From assembly GCF_041146795.1 (NCBI RefSeq), contig NC_135175.1, forward strand, positions 35,740,169 to 35,804,168: a DNA stretch of 64,000 bases, given 5' to 3'. The notes beneath the pieces were generated by a model. The model made no database searches, was not told where the DNA came from, and was given only the letters and a program-made list of their open reading frames with translations. Shown piece after piece: positions 30,733 through 44,305 of this stretch (position 1 is its first letter; each line of letters opens with the position of its first letter). A program made the translations under genes and the position numbers. This DNA comes from Maylandia zebra. Taxonomy: Eukaryota > Chordata > Actinopteri > Cichliformes > Cichlidae.

Positions 30733-31149
30733 TTATAATGACCTGTGACTGCTGCTGTCGTTCACTTCAACGTGTTTACATTCGTGACGGTAACGATTAA
30801 TCGAGTGCGTGAAGCTTTTCTCACAATGTCTGCACTTGTATGGTTTCTCTCCTGTGTGGATTCGTTCATGCTTCTTCAGGTCACTTGCAGTGATGAAGGA
30901 TGACCCGCACTGGTCACAGAGGTGCTTCCTAACCCCACTGTGGATCAGTTCATGGCGCTTTAATGCACTTGGCATGGGGAAGCTTTTCCCACACTCTCTG
31001 CAGTAGCTCAGTTTGAGTCCAGTGTGCCTGCGCTGATGCAGTTTCAGGCCCGATTTCTTCTTGAAAGTATTTCCACAAACGTCACATCGAAACGCTTTCC
31101 CAGCTCCGCAGTGATGGCAGGGTTCAGGACCGGATCCACTGGGTTCACT
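30733..31149 (-). CDS. Gene C last exon: four fingers, truncated by LINE
   Basis: Opens SEPSGSGPEPCHHCGAGKAF. Fingers: RCDVC, YCREC, LCDQC, KCRHC. After HECKHVEVN the frame reads DSSSHRSL-stop, where gene B has the next finger (NFSCDQCDKSF). The Rex3-like insert starts within a few bases. Confidence 0.82.
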   Translation of the reverse strand, partial: SEPSGSGPEPCHHCGAGKAFRCDVCGNTFKKKSGLKLHQRRHTGLKLSYCRECGKSFPMPSALKRHELIHSGVRKHLCDQCGSSFITASDLKKHERIHTGEKPYKCRHCEKSFTHSINRYRHECKHVEVNDSSSHRSL

Positions 31150-34100
31150 CTGCAAAAGACACAGTGACAGCTGTTGGTTAAATGGCAATATGCATTTCTC
31201 TATAAATACATAGTTTAAATAAGCTCATTCATCATTTTTTTCTTGAATGTAATGCAGCATACATTCAGTCAACATTACAAAATGGCAAACTGGCTTTACA
31301 GCGAATGACTTTGAGAGCAGCAGTGTCAGTGAAGGTGTCAAAACCCTGCAGATAAATACGGAGATATCCAAGTGACATTTTCAGGTCTGAAAGAAAAGAT
31401 TGACTAAAATCAGTTCTTCTTCAGCATGATTTTTTTATAGCCAAATTTGTGCATCAGTACGAAGGGATACAAGATACGGTTACAGCGGAATTGCACCAAC
31501 TTAATTTCTATGACGCAAAAGAACAGAAACCAGCATTGGATGATTGATCTGCTCCATCAGGAAAAACTTTGGAACAAAAGTTTGTGCTCATGGATTGTAT
31601 GCAATTCAGAGACCTGTGACTCTGAAAATGTCCATATTATGAAGGAAAATTTGAAGTATTCTAAAGTCAGTGTTCGAAAAGAACAAAAACAAATCAGCTC
31701 ACGCTGAGGGGGTCAGGTAGGAGGCAATGACTGATTATCGGTCACATCATTATACTGTTGGTTAGTGCAATATTAAACTGTTGGAACAGATTTTCAGCAG
31801 ATCTCAGTTCAGTTTCCAGCTATTGTAAAATAAAATTGAGAGCACAAAATTACTTTTTAAACATTTATTTTTGCTAAAGCGATTTGATGTTTTTCAGCTA
31901 TAAATGAAATCAACCCATGTCCTTTCCTGCTATATCGAAAAATTTGTTTAGTTCAGCTCAAGTCAAGATCTAAAAACAGCGCAGTGTTTCATAACGCAGG
32001 ACACTGGAGCAAAATCAGAGGTAAGACCAGTTTAAATGAATGGGATTTTTCTGGCCTTATTCTTTAGGGTAAAGTGAAGAGTTGAACCCAGGCCGGCTGC
32101 TCTCAGCCATGCAGTCGCCTCCTCATCCCAAACAAACAGAAATTATTTATTTGACTAAAATTCAACTTGAACACTTTTTTTCTTTTGGTTAAAGATGTAG
32201 AGTGTGAACTAGGGCAAAAAACATTTAAGACCCAACTTAAGTCAAGGTTGTGAAATGTTTCAAGAACCTGTGGAAGGATCATTCATGGTTTCAGCTGCAT
32301 GCTGGGAGAGACGGACAATCAAAAACACCCAGCAGTCGAGGCCCAATTCCAACCACATGACATTATGTCACCGACCACGGCCACCAAACATTTGCAAACA
32401 TGCTAACAAAATTTAACGAGCATAGAAATGTGAAAATATAAATACATACCTCACAGTAAGTGCACTTTCTGGTGTGGATCTGTTGGTGCACTTTCAGGTA
32501 ATCTGGATCTTTATAAGCCTTTTCACACAGGTCACATTTATAAGGTCTCTCCTCAGTGTGGGTAAATTTGTGAATGTGTAAGTTGTAGTATGTGACAAAG
32601 CGTTTCCCACACTGGTCACAGCAGTACACATTATGTCCAGTGTGAATGCGTTGGTGTTTATTTAGGGTCCCCATCTGCCTGAAGGTTTTTCCACACATGT
32701 CACAGCTGTACGCCTTAACCGCAGAGTGGGTGAGTTGATGACTCTTTAACGTATACCTGCGAGCAAAGGTTCTCCCACACTGATCGCAGCTGTACGGTTT
32801 CACTCCGCTGTGGAGGAGCTTATGATTTTCCAAGCTCTGTTTCTTTGTAAAACACTTCCCGCACTGATCACAGCTGTATGCTTTAAGTCCGCTGTGGATG
32901 AGTTGATGATTTTTTAGGTCACTCTTCTGAGTAAAAGACTTTCCACACAAGTTGCATCTGAACGCTTTCACTCCGCTGTGGATGAGTCGGTGTCTTGTCA
33001 AATTTCCAGCCTTGGAAAAATACTTCCCACAAAACTCACACCTGAACGGACTCTCCCCGGTGTGGATGATTTGATGTCTTTTTAGGAAAATCTTTGCAGT
33101 AAAAGGCTTCCCGCACTCATCGCATCTGTATATTTTGTCGTCCTCTTTTCTGTGAGCTTCATCAGCCTCCTGAGGGCGCGGACTTCTCGGTGCCTGTTGG
33201 TCCTGCAGAGAGAGAGATACAAACAGAGGCAGTGAAAGGACAAACATAGAGAGACTGTGTTGTTGATTGTTATTTGTTGTACACAGTACTACTTTTACTC
33301 TTTATAATGCTGCCATAACACAAAAGTTTGCCTTAGTGGGATCAATAAAGTTTCTATTTATTTATATATCCACTGTATTGACAACATCACAGCTTGGACA
33401 ACCTTGAATGACGAGTTTGGTTAAAAGGTTTTTGCCTCAAGGAGGCAAAAGCCTGCCAGCCAGCCTGCTGTGCCCACACTCTCACTCTGCAGGAACACGC
33501 AATCTTGTGCTGACCAGCTTCCTGGTCGCAACTGACCATTGCAGTCTGTTTAAAGTTCTAAATCATCATCCCGGTGCCAAAGCAGCCAGCCCCTGACCAG
33601 TCGCTCTGAGGCCAAACTGGTTCTTCAGCACATTAAAGTGGCCTCCTTCGATCCACATCAACATGCATCCTGGGGTAAGAGACCCACTGAGGATGCTGTT
33701 GCTACAGCACACACTACACTGAGTCATCTGGTGCAAAGCGAGAACTACACGTGGGTCTTCTTCATCTTCAACACCACCCTCCAGACATCCTTACAAACAA
33801 GCAGCACCACCAGGGCTTCTCCACCCCATCTGCATCTGGATAAAAGACTTTCTTAAAAACTGTTCGACTCAGCACCGGTGTTGAGGTTAAGTTCTTTCTT
33901 TGGTGTATCGGCATGATTGAAGCCAAGAGGCTTCCACTTTAGCGATTTTGCGAGCCCTGAGCTGGTTTATTAATAATGCTTAATGCTCAGTGTTGCCAGT
34001 AGTCTGTAGTAACAAATAAGTTGCCATTAGAGCAAACATATTACAGCAGCAGTGGTTCAACTCATGTAAACTCAAAAATATCTAAGATAGACCCACACAT

Positions 34101-37100
34101 CCATCTGTGCATGTCCATGGCATAATATATAATCATTTAAATTACGTAAGTATCACCTTGGTTCAAACACACAGAGAACTCATATTAAACACAGTGGTAG
34201 TGTAGTACTACAAGCAGACATTCCCTGGCTCGAACCATCATTAAAAGGACTTTGGCGCCATCGTGGCTCAAGAGTTGGGAGGTCGCCTTGTAATCGGAAG
34301 GTTGCCGGTTCGAGCCCCGGCTTGGACAGTCTCGGTCGTTGTGTCCTTGGGCAAGACACTTCACCCGTTGCCTACTGGTGGTGGTCAGAGGGCCCGGTGG
34401 CGCCAGTGTCCGGCAGCCTCGCCTCTGTCAGTGCGCCCCAGGGTGGCTGTGGCTACAATGTAGCTTGCCATCACCAGTGTGTGAATGTGTGTGTGAATGG
34501 GTGGATGACTGGATATGTAAAGCGCTTTGGGGTCCTTAGGGACTAGTAAGGCGCTATATAAATACAGGCCATTTACCATTTTACCATCGTGTGGCTGAAT
34601 AAAATTACTACACTATGGCGGCGGCAGCACATGCCTTCAATCACTATGTGAAAATGTGCAGCTACAACTCACTAGAAAGTAATTCAAGCTGCGGCAAACA
34701 AACAGATTTAAGGTCATTTACTCAACACAGGAATGCACCTCACACGATGAGGCGACAACAAGCTGACCTGGAAGTACTATCTCTCCCTCTGGAGTAGCAG
34801 CGCAAACTCATGCCTACGTCATTTCCATTAACCTCATTCAAAACAATAGATTAGATTAGATTAGATAGAACTTTATTAATCCCTCGGGTGGGTTCCTCTG
34901 GGAAATTCGATTTCCAAAAAAGCACAGCACCGACAGTATTGCAGGAACGGGAAATGTCCGATCCTTTTATACAGCCGGTTTCCCTCAAAGCTGTTTACTG
35001 AGACCACTGCTTTACTCTTTACATACCCATGACTGTGTTAGAGCCTGCCAGAGCAACACTTCAATTCATTTGCTGATGACACAAACGTTGTAGGTCTCAC
35101 TTCACAGGGCTAAGAGACATCCAGATATTGACCTGCAACTGAACATCACAAGAACCAAGAACTCATCCTGGATTTTAGGAGGATGCAGAATGATGACCCC
35201 AGACGGACGTCTCCTGATTAGTCAAAGTCAAAAAGATGTTATTTATCCTCACGGGGCAATTAAAATAGACGATACCTTGCCGACCATACATAAAATACAC
35301 AAACATCACATTGGGGAGACGGGTCAGGCTGGTAGCACTGGCCGGTCCTTGTCTTTCCTCATGCACAACATGAGGAAAGACAAGGAGAAAAAAAGAACTG
35401 CCCCCAAACTGAGCTCCAACAGGGAGATCAGTTTGAGAACAGAAAAAAACAAAACACCTCAGCACATGAATCATCACATCTGACAACACAGACCATCAGA
35501 GCTGTGCACCCTGTCTTCCATCTCTGACTGTCAACACCACTGTTTCACAAAAAAAGGCAGAGCATGTGTCTGCACTTCCTAAGATCGCCGACGAGGAGCA
35601 ACTTGGAGAAGTCAGAGATGGCGGCCTTTGACCTCACATACTGCCTGACTGTGGGGGACACAGAATCCACGGCAACCGACAGCAAGAAATGTACATCGCA
35701 TCATCCATTCTGCTGTAAAGATCACTGGCTGTTCAGTCTGGACACTGCAGTGCACTTTACAGTATGCTTTGTAACAGATTCTCATTTTTCATGTTATTTA
35801 CATCAAATCATGCCCAGCCGCAGTGCCTAACACTAAGCTAACACACTGAGAACGGTAATGAAAGTTTATCAGGTCTGCACGTTTTTATGTTTTCTAACGT
35901 AGTTTAAACATGTTAGTTTGGTAATATCTGTTAGTACAGCTGAGACTGTCAGTCCACCAGGATTTACTGACCCCAGACTTCCTACTTAACCTGTTATTTT
36001 CCAACAGAATTAGAATATTGCAGATTTCTGACTAAACACCTAAATTTAGGATTTTAAAAAAAACAATGTATGGAGAAGTGTTAGTTACACATTGTTTTTT
36101 TTTTAAACTTGAGAATGAACTTATACAAAATGCAGCAAGATATTTAAAAAACAGTTTAATTGATTATAAAATCCACTTTAAATACACCACGTCAGACCCG
36201 ATGACACATTCATGCTTTTAAGCATCTCTTTATTCAGTACGGTTGCTGGATACACAGAGCTGCAGGACCTAGCACCATATTTAAGTTGGCAGGGCACGAT
36301 ACCGCAGGCCCCGCCCCAGCACTACATCAGATTCACATCGGTATCGGCAGATATCCAAATTTATGATGTTGGTATTGGACATAAAAAAGTGGTATCGTGC
36401 CATCTCTAGTTTCAATTTAAAGATCACAAATAGTTCTTTCAGACTGTATTATGATTTATACATTTACATTTGGATCATCTGGTTCTCCTCCCACTGTTCA
36501 CTCACCCAAAGTCTCGTGTCCTGAGCTGAAGTCAGGGCCCTCACACAGGAAAAGATCGGTCGTGTGATATTCCCGTCTCTGGACAACGAGCCAGCTAACG
36601 TCACACGTTTCCTCTGAGAAACACTTTGATGAGGTTCTCACATCGTATGAGAGTCTGACAATGTTAGATCCACTAACACAAATGTTTTATTCCCCATTTG
36701 TTACCAGGTGCTGATAGTGTTCAGATATAGGACAACATGTAGTGAGGTCAACTTAACTCATTCACTGCCAGCCATTGGCAGTGAATGAGTTAAACCCATT
36801 GACTCATTCACTGCAATTGACGGCTATAGACGTCAATTGCAGTGAATGAGTTAAAATCCTCTCAAAGTACCATTTTTACAACTTGATAATAAGAAATTAC
36901 AACAACACACAGACTCATCGGTCAGTGACAGGTTTGCTGAGATGGCACCGATGGGAAAAAAAAAGCACTCGCAGAGATTTGTTTCATGTGAAGGTTAAAA
37001 TTCACATGCTGTGATCAGCAGCAAAGTTGGCAGAGCAGAATAAACAGCTGGAGCATGACATCTAACAGTAATGCTAAACAGCTGTGACCATAATAAGAGC

Positions 37101-37158
37101 AGCAGCAGCTGATGAAGCACAAACTCTGTAACGGTGACATTTTCCTCACCGAGCTCAT
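30733..37158 (-). CDS. C2H2 zinc-finger gene C (coding exons 37158-37150, 33202-32450, 31149-30733)
   Basis: Three phase-0 exons: MSS from 37158 (GTGAGG donor), 251 codons at 33202-32450 (CTCTGCAG acceptor, GTATGT donor), and 139 codons with stop at 31149-30733 (TTTTGCAG acceptor). Predicted product is about 392 residues with 12 complete fingers and a CX2C-X11-CX2C junction. The untranslated first exon ends at 39199. Relative to B and D it lacks the last fingers and the C-terminal tail, because coding homology stops at about 30740 where a Rex3-like LINE begins. Fingers themselves are intact, so a shortened DNA-binding protein is likely. Confidence 0.8.
31150..32449. other. Gene C last intron
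   Basis: No feature recognised in this 1.3-kb intron; AT-rich with short chance ORFs. Confidence 0.35.
32450..33202 (-). CDS. Gene C middle exon: eight C2H2 fingers
   Basis: Begins DQQAPRSPRPQEADEAHRKE. Fingers: RCDEC, RCEFC, RCNLC, SCDQC, SCDQC, SCDMC, CCDQC and KCDLC, two more than in A and B. It ends HTRKCTYCE; A and B have KLYKCSYCE preceded by extra residues, so C lacks 12 bases here without a frame change. Confidence 0.88.
33630..33860 (+). mobile_element. LINE reverse transcriptase remnant
   Basis: Reads VASFDPHQHASWGKRPTEDA then VATAHTTLSHLVQSENYT and FFIFNTTL, like the RT segment (xxQxAYRxxRSTEDA...FxDFSSAFNT) of fish LINEs. It is heavily decayed. Confidence 0.6.
34255..34580 (+). 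mobile_element. tRNA-derived SINE, full-length
   Basis: Head CGCCATCGTGGCTCAAGAGT with A-box-like GTGGCTCAAG, B-box GGTTCGAGCCCC, a conserved centre (TTGGGCAAGACACTTCACCC), and the tail AAAGCGCTTTGGGGTCCTTA ... GGCGCTATATAAATACAGGC. This is the best example of the family in the window (others at 28720 and 40740). It lies in gene C's intron. Confidence 0.88.
34855..34930 (-). mobile_element. Non-LTR tail with TTAGA repeat
   Basis: ATTAGATTAGATTAGATAGA then CTTTATTAATCCCTCGGG is the reverse complement of a common LINE end (CCCGAGGGATTAATAAAGTT). Confidence 0.6.
34945..35205 (+). mobile_element. LINE reverse transcriptase remnant with FADD box
   Basis: Contains SFADDTNVVGLTSQG near 35070 and ELILDFRR near 35165, the catalytic and following blocks of a LINE RT, with stops between. 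It may be the same element as 33630-33860, split by the SINE. Confidence 0.6.
35215..35490 (-). mobile_element. Unclassified retroposon, copy 3 (3' part)
   Basis: The minus strand reads GCTGAGGTGTTTTGTTTTTT, GGAGCTCAGTTTGGGGGCAG, CCTGACCCGTCTCCCCAATG and TGTATGGTCGGCAAGG, aligning with 7900-8070 of copy 1 and 11600-11790 of copy 2. A 13-bp perfect hairpin (GTCTTTCCTCATG) lies at about 35350-35380. Confidence 0.7.
35500..37149. other. Gene C intron, unassigned part
   Basis: No gene seen. It contains the paired hairpins at 36753-36851 and poly-T/A runs near 36095. Confidence 0.35.
36753..36851. repeat. Two adjacent perfect hairpins sharing arm sequence
   Basis: Hairpin 1: arms 36753-36770 and 36776-36793 (18 bp, TTAACTCATTCACTGCCA). 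Hairpin 2: arms 36802-36822 and 36831-36851 (21 bp, starting ACTCATTCACTGCAATTGAC). The outer ACTCATTCACTGC is common to both. Confidence 0.92.
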
Positions 37159-37237
37159 CGTTTCCTCTGTAGCGGCTGAGCCAAGTCCAAAACGTTCCTC
37201 CGCTGCTCCGTCAGACTCTTCTCCTCCTGCTGATCAG
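37150..37237 (-). CDS. Gene C second exon with start codon (MSS)
   Basis: ATG at 37158 gives MSS before the GTGAGG donor. The untranslated part (CTGATCAGCAGGAGGAGAAG...) aligns with gene B's second exon. Only three residues are coded here. Confidence 0.68.
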
Positions 37238-39198
37238 CTGGGGCACAGAAACAGAACAACAAATAAACATAATTCGTTTCTTCAGTTTTTCCTGTGACTT
37301 TAGAGCCACAATAATCCAAAGACTTAAATTCTCCTCCTTCAGCAGAAGATCTGACAAAGAGTCGTGTTTTTAATATTTTATGCAGCACTGACTGATTTAT
37401 CTGCCTACAATCAGTGAACATACGCAGGTCTGCTGTTGAGTTTCTCCTGCTGTAACGTTAAAGGACAGTGTAGCTGACTGTGCAGGTGCCTGTAAAAAAT
37501 GTCAAAACAACCTTCTGCCATCTGCACTCAGATGAGCAGAGTCCATACAGACGAACCTGAGGCAGCTCCACACAGCAGACGCGACCTCCGTGTCTGCTTT
37601 ACTTACAAAAACACTGTGAAATAAATCTAACGTCAGGGTTTTTTCTTCTTTTGTCCAGGATGATTTTAGTTTTGAGTTAAAATTGTATTCAAGTGCTAAA
37701 GCATGAAGTGCCAGGAGCTGATAACAGAACAGCAGGAAATGATCACTTATATTTCTGTTCCTGTCGGCACAGGTGGAAACAGTGCGCACATTCTTCGTTT
37801 AAGCTGAAGTACAGATGTTACTGCAGTACTCGAGTACAAGTCAAAAAGTCTCTGAAATGCCTAAAAGTAAAAAAGCAGCTGGTTGAAGCTGTTTCTGTGC
37901 AAACATAACTCAGATTAATTTAATTATACTTCATTTTTTGTAACATCCGTTATGTAAAACACACGCAGAGAAACAGCTGTTTAAGTTCGCCTACATTGGA
38001 GATGGCTGACTTTGCAGATCTAAACAGAAAAATAAATGTTTGCTTGTTTCATCTCTGCGTCAGCTACACCAGTCCTGAGTGAAAAATGCTTCCACGCCAC
38101 GTTTGTCTTTTATTCTTTTAGTGTCGTCGCGCCCTCTGTGAGGTCGGGGAGGCACACATGAGGTGAGACGGTACCACAGAGGATTAATCACAGATTACGG
38201 CTCACTCGACTGCAGTTAATCTGATAGGTCATTACATTTGTTTTCATGATCAACACATTTGGAGAACTGCAGGCATGCTGCATATACGTGTAATATATCC
38301 AAAGAATGCTCACAGAATAACACGTATGTACTAAATGCATATGGCAGCAGGCTTGTCCTCTTTAACATTAAAACGTGTCACAGCTTTTCAGAGTTTTTAA
38401 GAACGTGTTCAGAGTAAGTTTACATTTGTGGTCATTCACGGCGTTCCTGCGCCTTCCCATGAAAATTTCACTGTTCAATACATTCAGACTAATGAAAATT
38501 ATTATTAGCCATCAATAAACAGCTTAAAAAGCCTTACATGCAACGACGCACTGCTCTTTTACCAGCAGAAGCAGCTGTGCTGTGTTATTACCAAGTGCTG
38601 AAATCCTGAATGAAGACAGCACTGAATGCATCGCTGATGTTTATTTTCAGCGGTTAAATAATTATTTTTTAACCAGGAGGATTTTTTCTCCATCCTTTCA
38701 TCCGGCCGTTGTCCCACTAAAACCATTTGGCCGACGAGGGGCTTTGCTGTCCCGTATAAAGAAGTCAGGTCTGCCCGGAGCAGTTATAAGTCTAGCTGGA
38801 CAGCGGGGCTTTGTTTTTGTCAGGCATTTCAATTGTTCAGCCCTCATATTCCCGCTGATGGGCCTCAAATCAGATTCTGAACAGGCATCTGCGCGGACAG
38901 CCATACTGCAGTGGCAGCTTCTTTAATGTCACCAGTTAAACTCAAAACTCTCGTTTTTCCTTCTCATGAACGACACTCCTGCAGGCTGTCGGGTGGAATA
39001 AAGAAACCTGCATTTAAAGATGGAAAGTTCCCCGAGTTTTGTTTTCCGGTTTCCTTATTTTCCGGTTTGTCGGGACCTCCGACACATCAGTTTGACATCA
39101 TCCGCAGTCAACAGCGGGAGCACCGCGGAGAGCAGCAGAAGACCTCCTCAGGAGCTAAACCCAAGATTAACTGAGCTTAAAGTTAGCTCGGCGCTTAC

Positions 39199-39260
39199 CT
39201 TCAGATGAAACCGAGAGAAACTCCTCGCCGATGCAGCCGGACGTCTCCTTTCCCCTCATC
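39199..39260 (-). promoter_or_regulatory. Gene C non-coding first exon and promoter region
   Basis: CGGTTTCATCTGAAG|GTAAGC ends the exon at 39199, homologous to genes A and B (TTTCTCTCGGTTT shared). The upstream limit is unknown. Confidence 0.55.
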
Positions 39261-39836
39261 TTCCGGTTTTCTGGCGGGTGTCAAACAGTAATAGGTGCTT
39301 TACCGCCACCTGCTGGTGTGGAGAAACTGAACTCGTTCTTTGACCTCTGTGAGGTTTTCAGTCAGTTTCCCTCCTCCAGCCTCATATTTCTGACAGTGTA
39401 ACAGAACTCGCCCCGTGGTTTCATTCACTCCGCGATAATCCCATTTTTAACATCTCTGTTCTGAACTATGTTTTTTTAAACCAGTGTGTCATCATATGAC
39501 AGTTTCCTCTCTGCTCAATTCTCCAGTTTTCCTTTAAATCGTGTAAAACCATCCTTGTTTCAGGTTCTGCATTATTAAGCTCTGGATTTCTGTTCCCCTT
39601 CAGTGGACACGTTTTGGTGGCTTCTTTTGGTGATTTCTCTGATTTTCTTCTTTTACTCCAAAATGATATTTTAACAGGGTCAAAGTCAGGGTAATAGACA
39701 TACAGCAACATGAATTAGCAATTTTGGTGACTTAGAAAGTTGTCAGTGAACTGAGCTTCATAGCATGGCCTCTTAACTTCTTGTGAGTGATTATGAGTAA
39801 CCACAGCTGCTGACTTCTCTGAGGCCAGTTAAATAG

Positions 39837-41018
<1,182 letters not shown>

Positions 41019-41019
41019 A

Positions 41020-42960
41020 AGTGAAAATGGCTAAGGGACATGTAACTAAATATTAACACTGCTGTTGCACATTTTTGACCCAGCAGATGTGATCACTTTT
41101 CATGTTAACCCAAAATAAAGTCATGCTGCTGCACTGAAAAGAGCTCCTTGGTGTTCTTCCAGCAGGAGTTGGGCCTGGGCATCCCTGCAGAGACTGCATC
41201 CCCCATGACCTTGATAAGTGGTAGAAGATAAATAGGTGGCTAGATGTGGAAAAAAAGAAAGATTAAATTAAATATTGTAATACATAAAACTATAAATCTA
41301 CTGCTTATTTGTTTGTTTGTGTGGCTTTATTTTGAACATGTTGAAATAATACAAGAACATCAAAGAAAAGAAAAAACACAATTAACCACAACAGAAAAAA
41401 AGCAAAACAGAATAATCCTAATAAATAATGTGGAGAAGCATGAGCCTGTGTAACCCCCCATCTTTTTTCTTTTTGTACCAATAATCATCACCCTTTTCTT
41501 CCTGTTTACATCGTATCCAATCATAAATCCTTTCTTTACATGTTTACATCGTGCGCCAGGAGGTAAACATATTTATGGATCTCTGTAACCAGTATGATCC
41601 TTATGGCCCTTATTATTTGTTATATGGACAATGATGATAGTGAGCATTTCTAAGTACTGGCCCAAACCTCTGCACAATAATTCATATAAAGTGAAAGCAG
41701 AATGTGTTTTGCTTTACTCAATATTGAAATGTTTCTTGGAACTGTGTTATGTATGTTTTATATGAGATTTCCATCTTATTTTATCATCTATTTTTGTTAT
41801 CATCTATTATATCCATCTATACCAAGGAACCTATGCTGAACTCTTTCAATTTCCACAGCATCTACGTGAGTCTGCACTTTAGTTGGACAATTCCCAAACA
41901 GGATGATCCTTATCGCCCAGAAAAAACAAATATTTGTGAATCAGATACTTTACAAATAACTAAATAAATACTGAATCCTTATGGATCAAGTACAGAACCT
42001 CCAGGAACACCACAAGCATGATGAGGAATATTCTCCCAACTTTCAAATTGTTTCCTGTCCCTTAAATACTTTTACAATCAGATGTAAAATTATTTACATC
42101 TGATTGTAAAATTAGATGTAAATAATCCATCCCATATTGTTTAATAGTGATTATTAATTACGATTTCATGGTTGATTTTTTCTTAAATGCTTTTTGAAGA
42201 TTTAGGAATAATCCAGCCACAAGCTGTTTCTGATCTACTTAATAATAATTAAGTGGAATTTTCACAACTTGACAAACCAGTATTTTTTTTCATTCAGAAC
42301 TTTATTCAAATGGTGAGTAAATTTCCTCAACAGCCTTACGAGATGACGAACCACACTTATTAAACAAAAATCTTGAGAGAAAAAGTCAGAGAAGTAAAAT
42401 AATAATAATACTTTTCATTTTTTTTCAGTCCCCTACAAAAGGTTAAGTCTTATCTTCTTTACAAATTCTGAGTAGCAAAACAAGAAAGGTTCACAAATAA
42501 TACAATTTCTGACAGCTAAACCACAATGCTGTTGTCTGAGGCAATAATTATTATGGAGACTCACGCTTGCATCACCCTTAGCAATGTTCAAATGTTGCTA
42601 AAATCCAAAGGAAGTGTTGACAAAGAACATAAAGGTAAACTAAAACTAAATTAAAAGTATGCAACTAAAACTTTTACAACCACCCAGAGGAAGTGTATTA
42701 AACATATGCAAATACTCCATTTCCACTGACTGGCAGTTGCTGGTTTGAAAAATTCTAGCACTGGTAAATTTTTTCAGACTGTTTCCAGTTTGAACAGTTT
42801 TATCTAATAAGAACTTGTGTGAATCTAACCAAACCAAAACATTCTGTCTAAACTTTCACTGACTGAGCTAATGGAACATGAAACATTAACAAAGGCCCAA
42901 GTGTTTCTTTCATTTAGGCTTAAGTCCCCTTACAGTCCTGGAGGTAATTTAATTTGCTTA
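41020..42960. other. AT-rich intergenic DNA between genes C and D
   Basis: No gene seen. It includes a hairpin at 42070-42111 and many short AT-rich chance ORFs. Confidence 0.35.
42070..42111. repeat. 19-bp perfect hairpin
   Basis: Arms 42070-42088 and 42093-42111 (TTTTACAATCAGATGTAAA and its complement) with the 4-base loop ATTA; a partial third copy (TTAGATGTAAAT) follows. Confidence 0.9.
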
Positions 42961-42965
42961 TTTAA

Positions 42966-44305
42966 CCTCTTAAGCCCCAAGGGGGTTTCTGAGCTTCCTG
43001 CTCGAAAATGTAATGCCCAAATTTAATTATTATATTATTTCTCGGCAATTACAAACTCTGTCCTTACAATCTTGGTATCAAAATAAAGCTAACACTTGGG
43101 AAATTTCATCAGAGGTGTAAATATTGAAGCAGATATTACTGTGTCAAAGTTACTGAGACTGGAACACAGAAAAAGTAAGTAGATTTTATCCTCGCCTAAT
43201 TATATTTTTTAAATTTTTAGCATTTGAAAAATATGCCTCAGATCACATTTGGTTCCAGAAATTCAGTAACCAACATATAAACATCATCTGTGCAAAGATT
43301 CATGTTTCTAGAGTGAAACAGTGAAAAATTACAGCCCTGTCAAGACATGAATATCCAGACATTGTACAAAAATGTCCAATTTTGGCACACAATTGGACAC
43401 CATGCCAGTTGATTTTTTTAGGTTTTAAAGAGCAGAAATTAACAAATTTTATTAACAGGCCTAAAAATGCTTTTTAAAAAAAAAAAAAAATTTTTTTTGA
43501 AGAATTAACCACACATTTACATGGCAATGGCCCTTTTCTGCAGCGCGCCTGGAGCGTTTGATTGGCCTCTGGCCCTTTAAACTCTGAGGGGCTGTAACTT
43601 CGGTTTCTTTTGGTGAATTTGCGTGATTGACACCTCTTTTTAATCGTTTGAGCCAATAGATTCACAGTAACGATGCCACGTTCACGCCACTTCAACCAAT
43701 CAGACGTTGTGATGCCAAAACCCACGTGGGCCCAAATTTACAGCATGTGGCGTCTGTTCAGTCACGTGTCTGTAGGTGGGTCTAAAATGGAGGTTGTTGA
43801 CGGAAAATTGCTCTGATGCGGCTAGGTAGGTATGGTAACTACTGTTCACATGGCTACCAGCTACAATAACGGAGGAAATCGGGACGGTAAGCCAATTTTT
43901 GTCTTAGCGCAATTGCGCTGCTGTGTGTTTTTGTGGTCTTCTTTTACGGCTCATTCAGTGAATTTTGGTCTGATCGTGGTGAAACTTGGTGTGTGGAGTC
44001 AGTGATAGCCCTGGAAGCTAACCAGCCTATCTCTAGCTGGTTACACGAAGTCTGAAGAATTTCTGGTTCGGTTTTGTTTGTTTAGCGGACTTCTGCGCAT
44101 TTACGTAACTGCTCGTTTAATCACGGCTTGTTTTTGGTGTGTTTGGTGGTTGTAGAAATGGTTTTTATGACATTTTAGCTGAGATTCTGAGGTTTCTGTG
44201 GATACCACACATGTCTGGACTTATATTTCTCAACCCGCGTTATAACCGATTAAACGTGATCTCCTCCTTTTTGCCCCCGGTACCGGGGGTGTGGGGCTTA
44301 AGTGT
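42966..44305. mobile_element. piggyBac-like MITE with TTAA target sites
   Basis: TTAA flanks both sides (42962-42965, 44306-44309). The ends share an inverted CTTAAGCCCCA (left CCTCTTAAGCCCCAAGGGGG, right complement ACACTTAAGCCCCACACCCC). No transposase is seen in the 1340 bp. TTAA duplication with C/T-rich ends is typical of piggyBac. Confidence 0.65.

Noticed and set aside
33202-37158. KRAB or other effector exon between start exon and finger exon of gene C
   Set aside because: Searched the intron for KRAB-like (VTFxDVAVxF) or BTB-like frames and found none; only SINE and LINE pieces.
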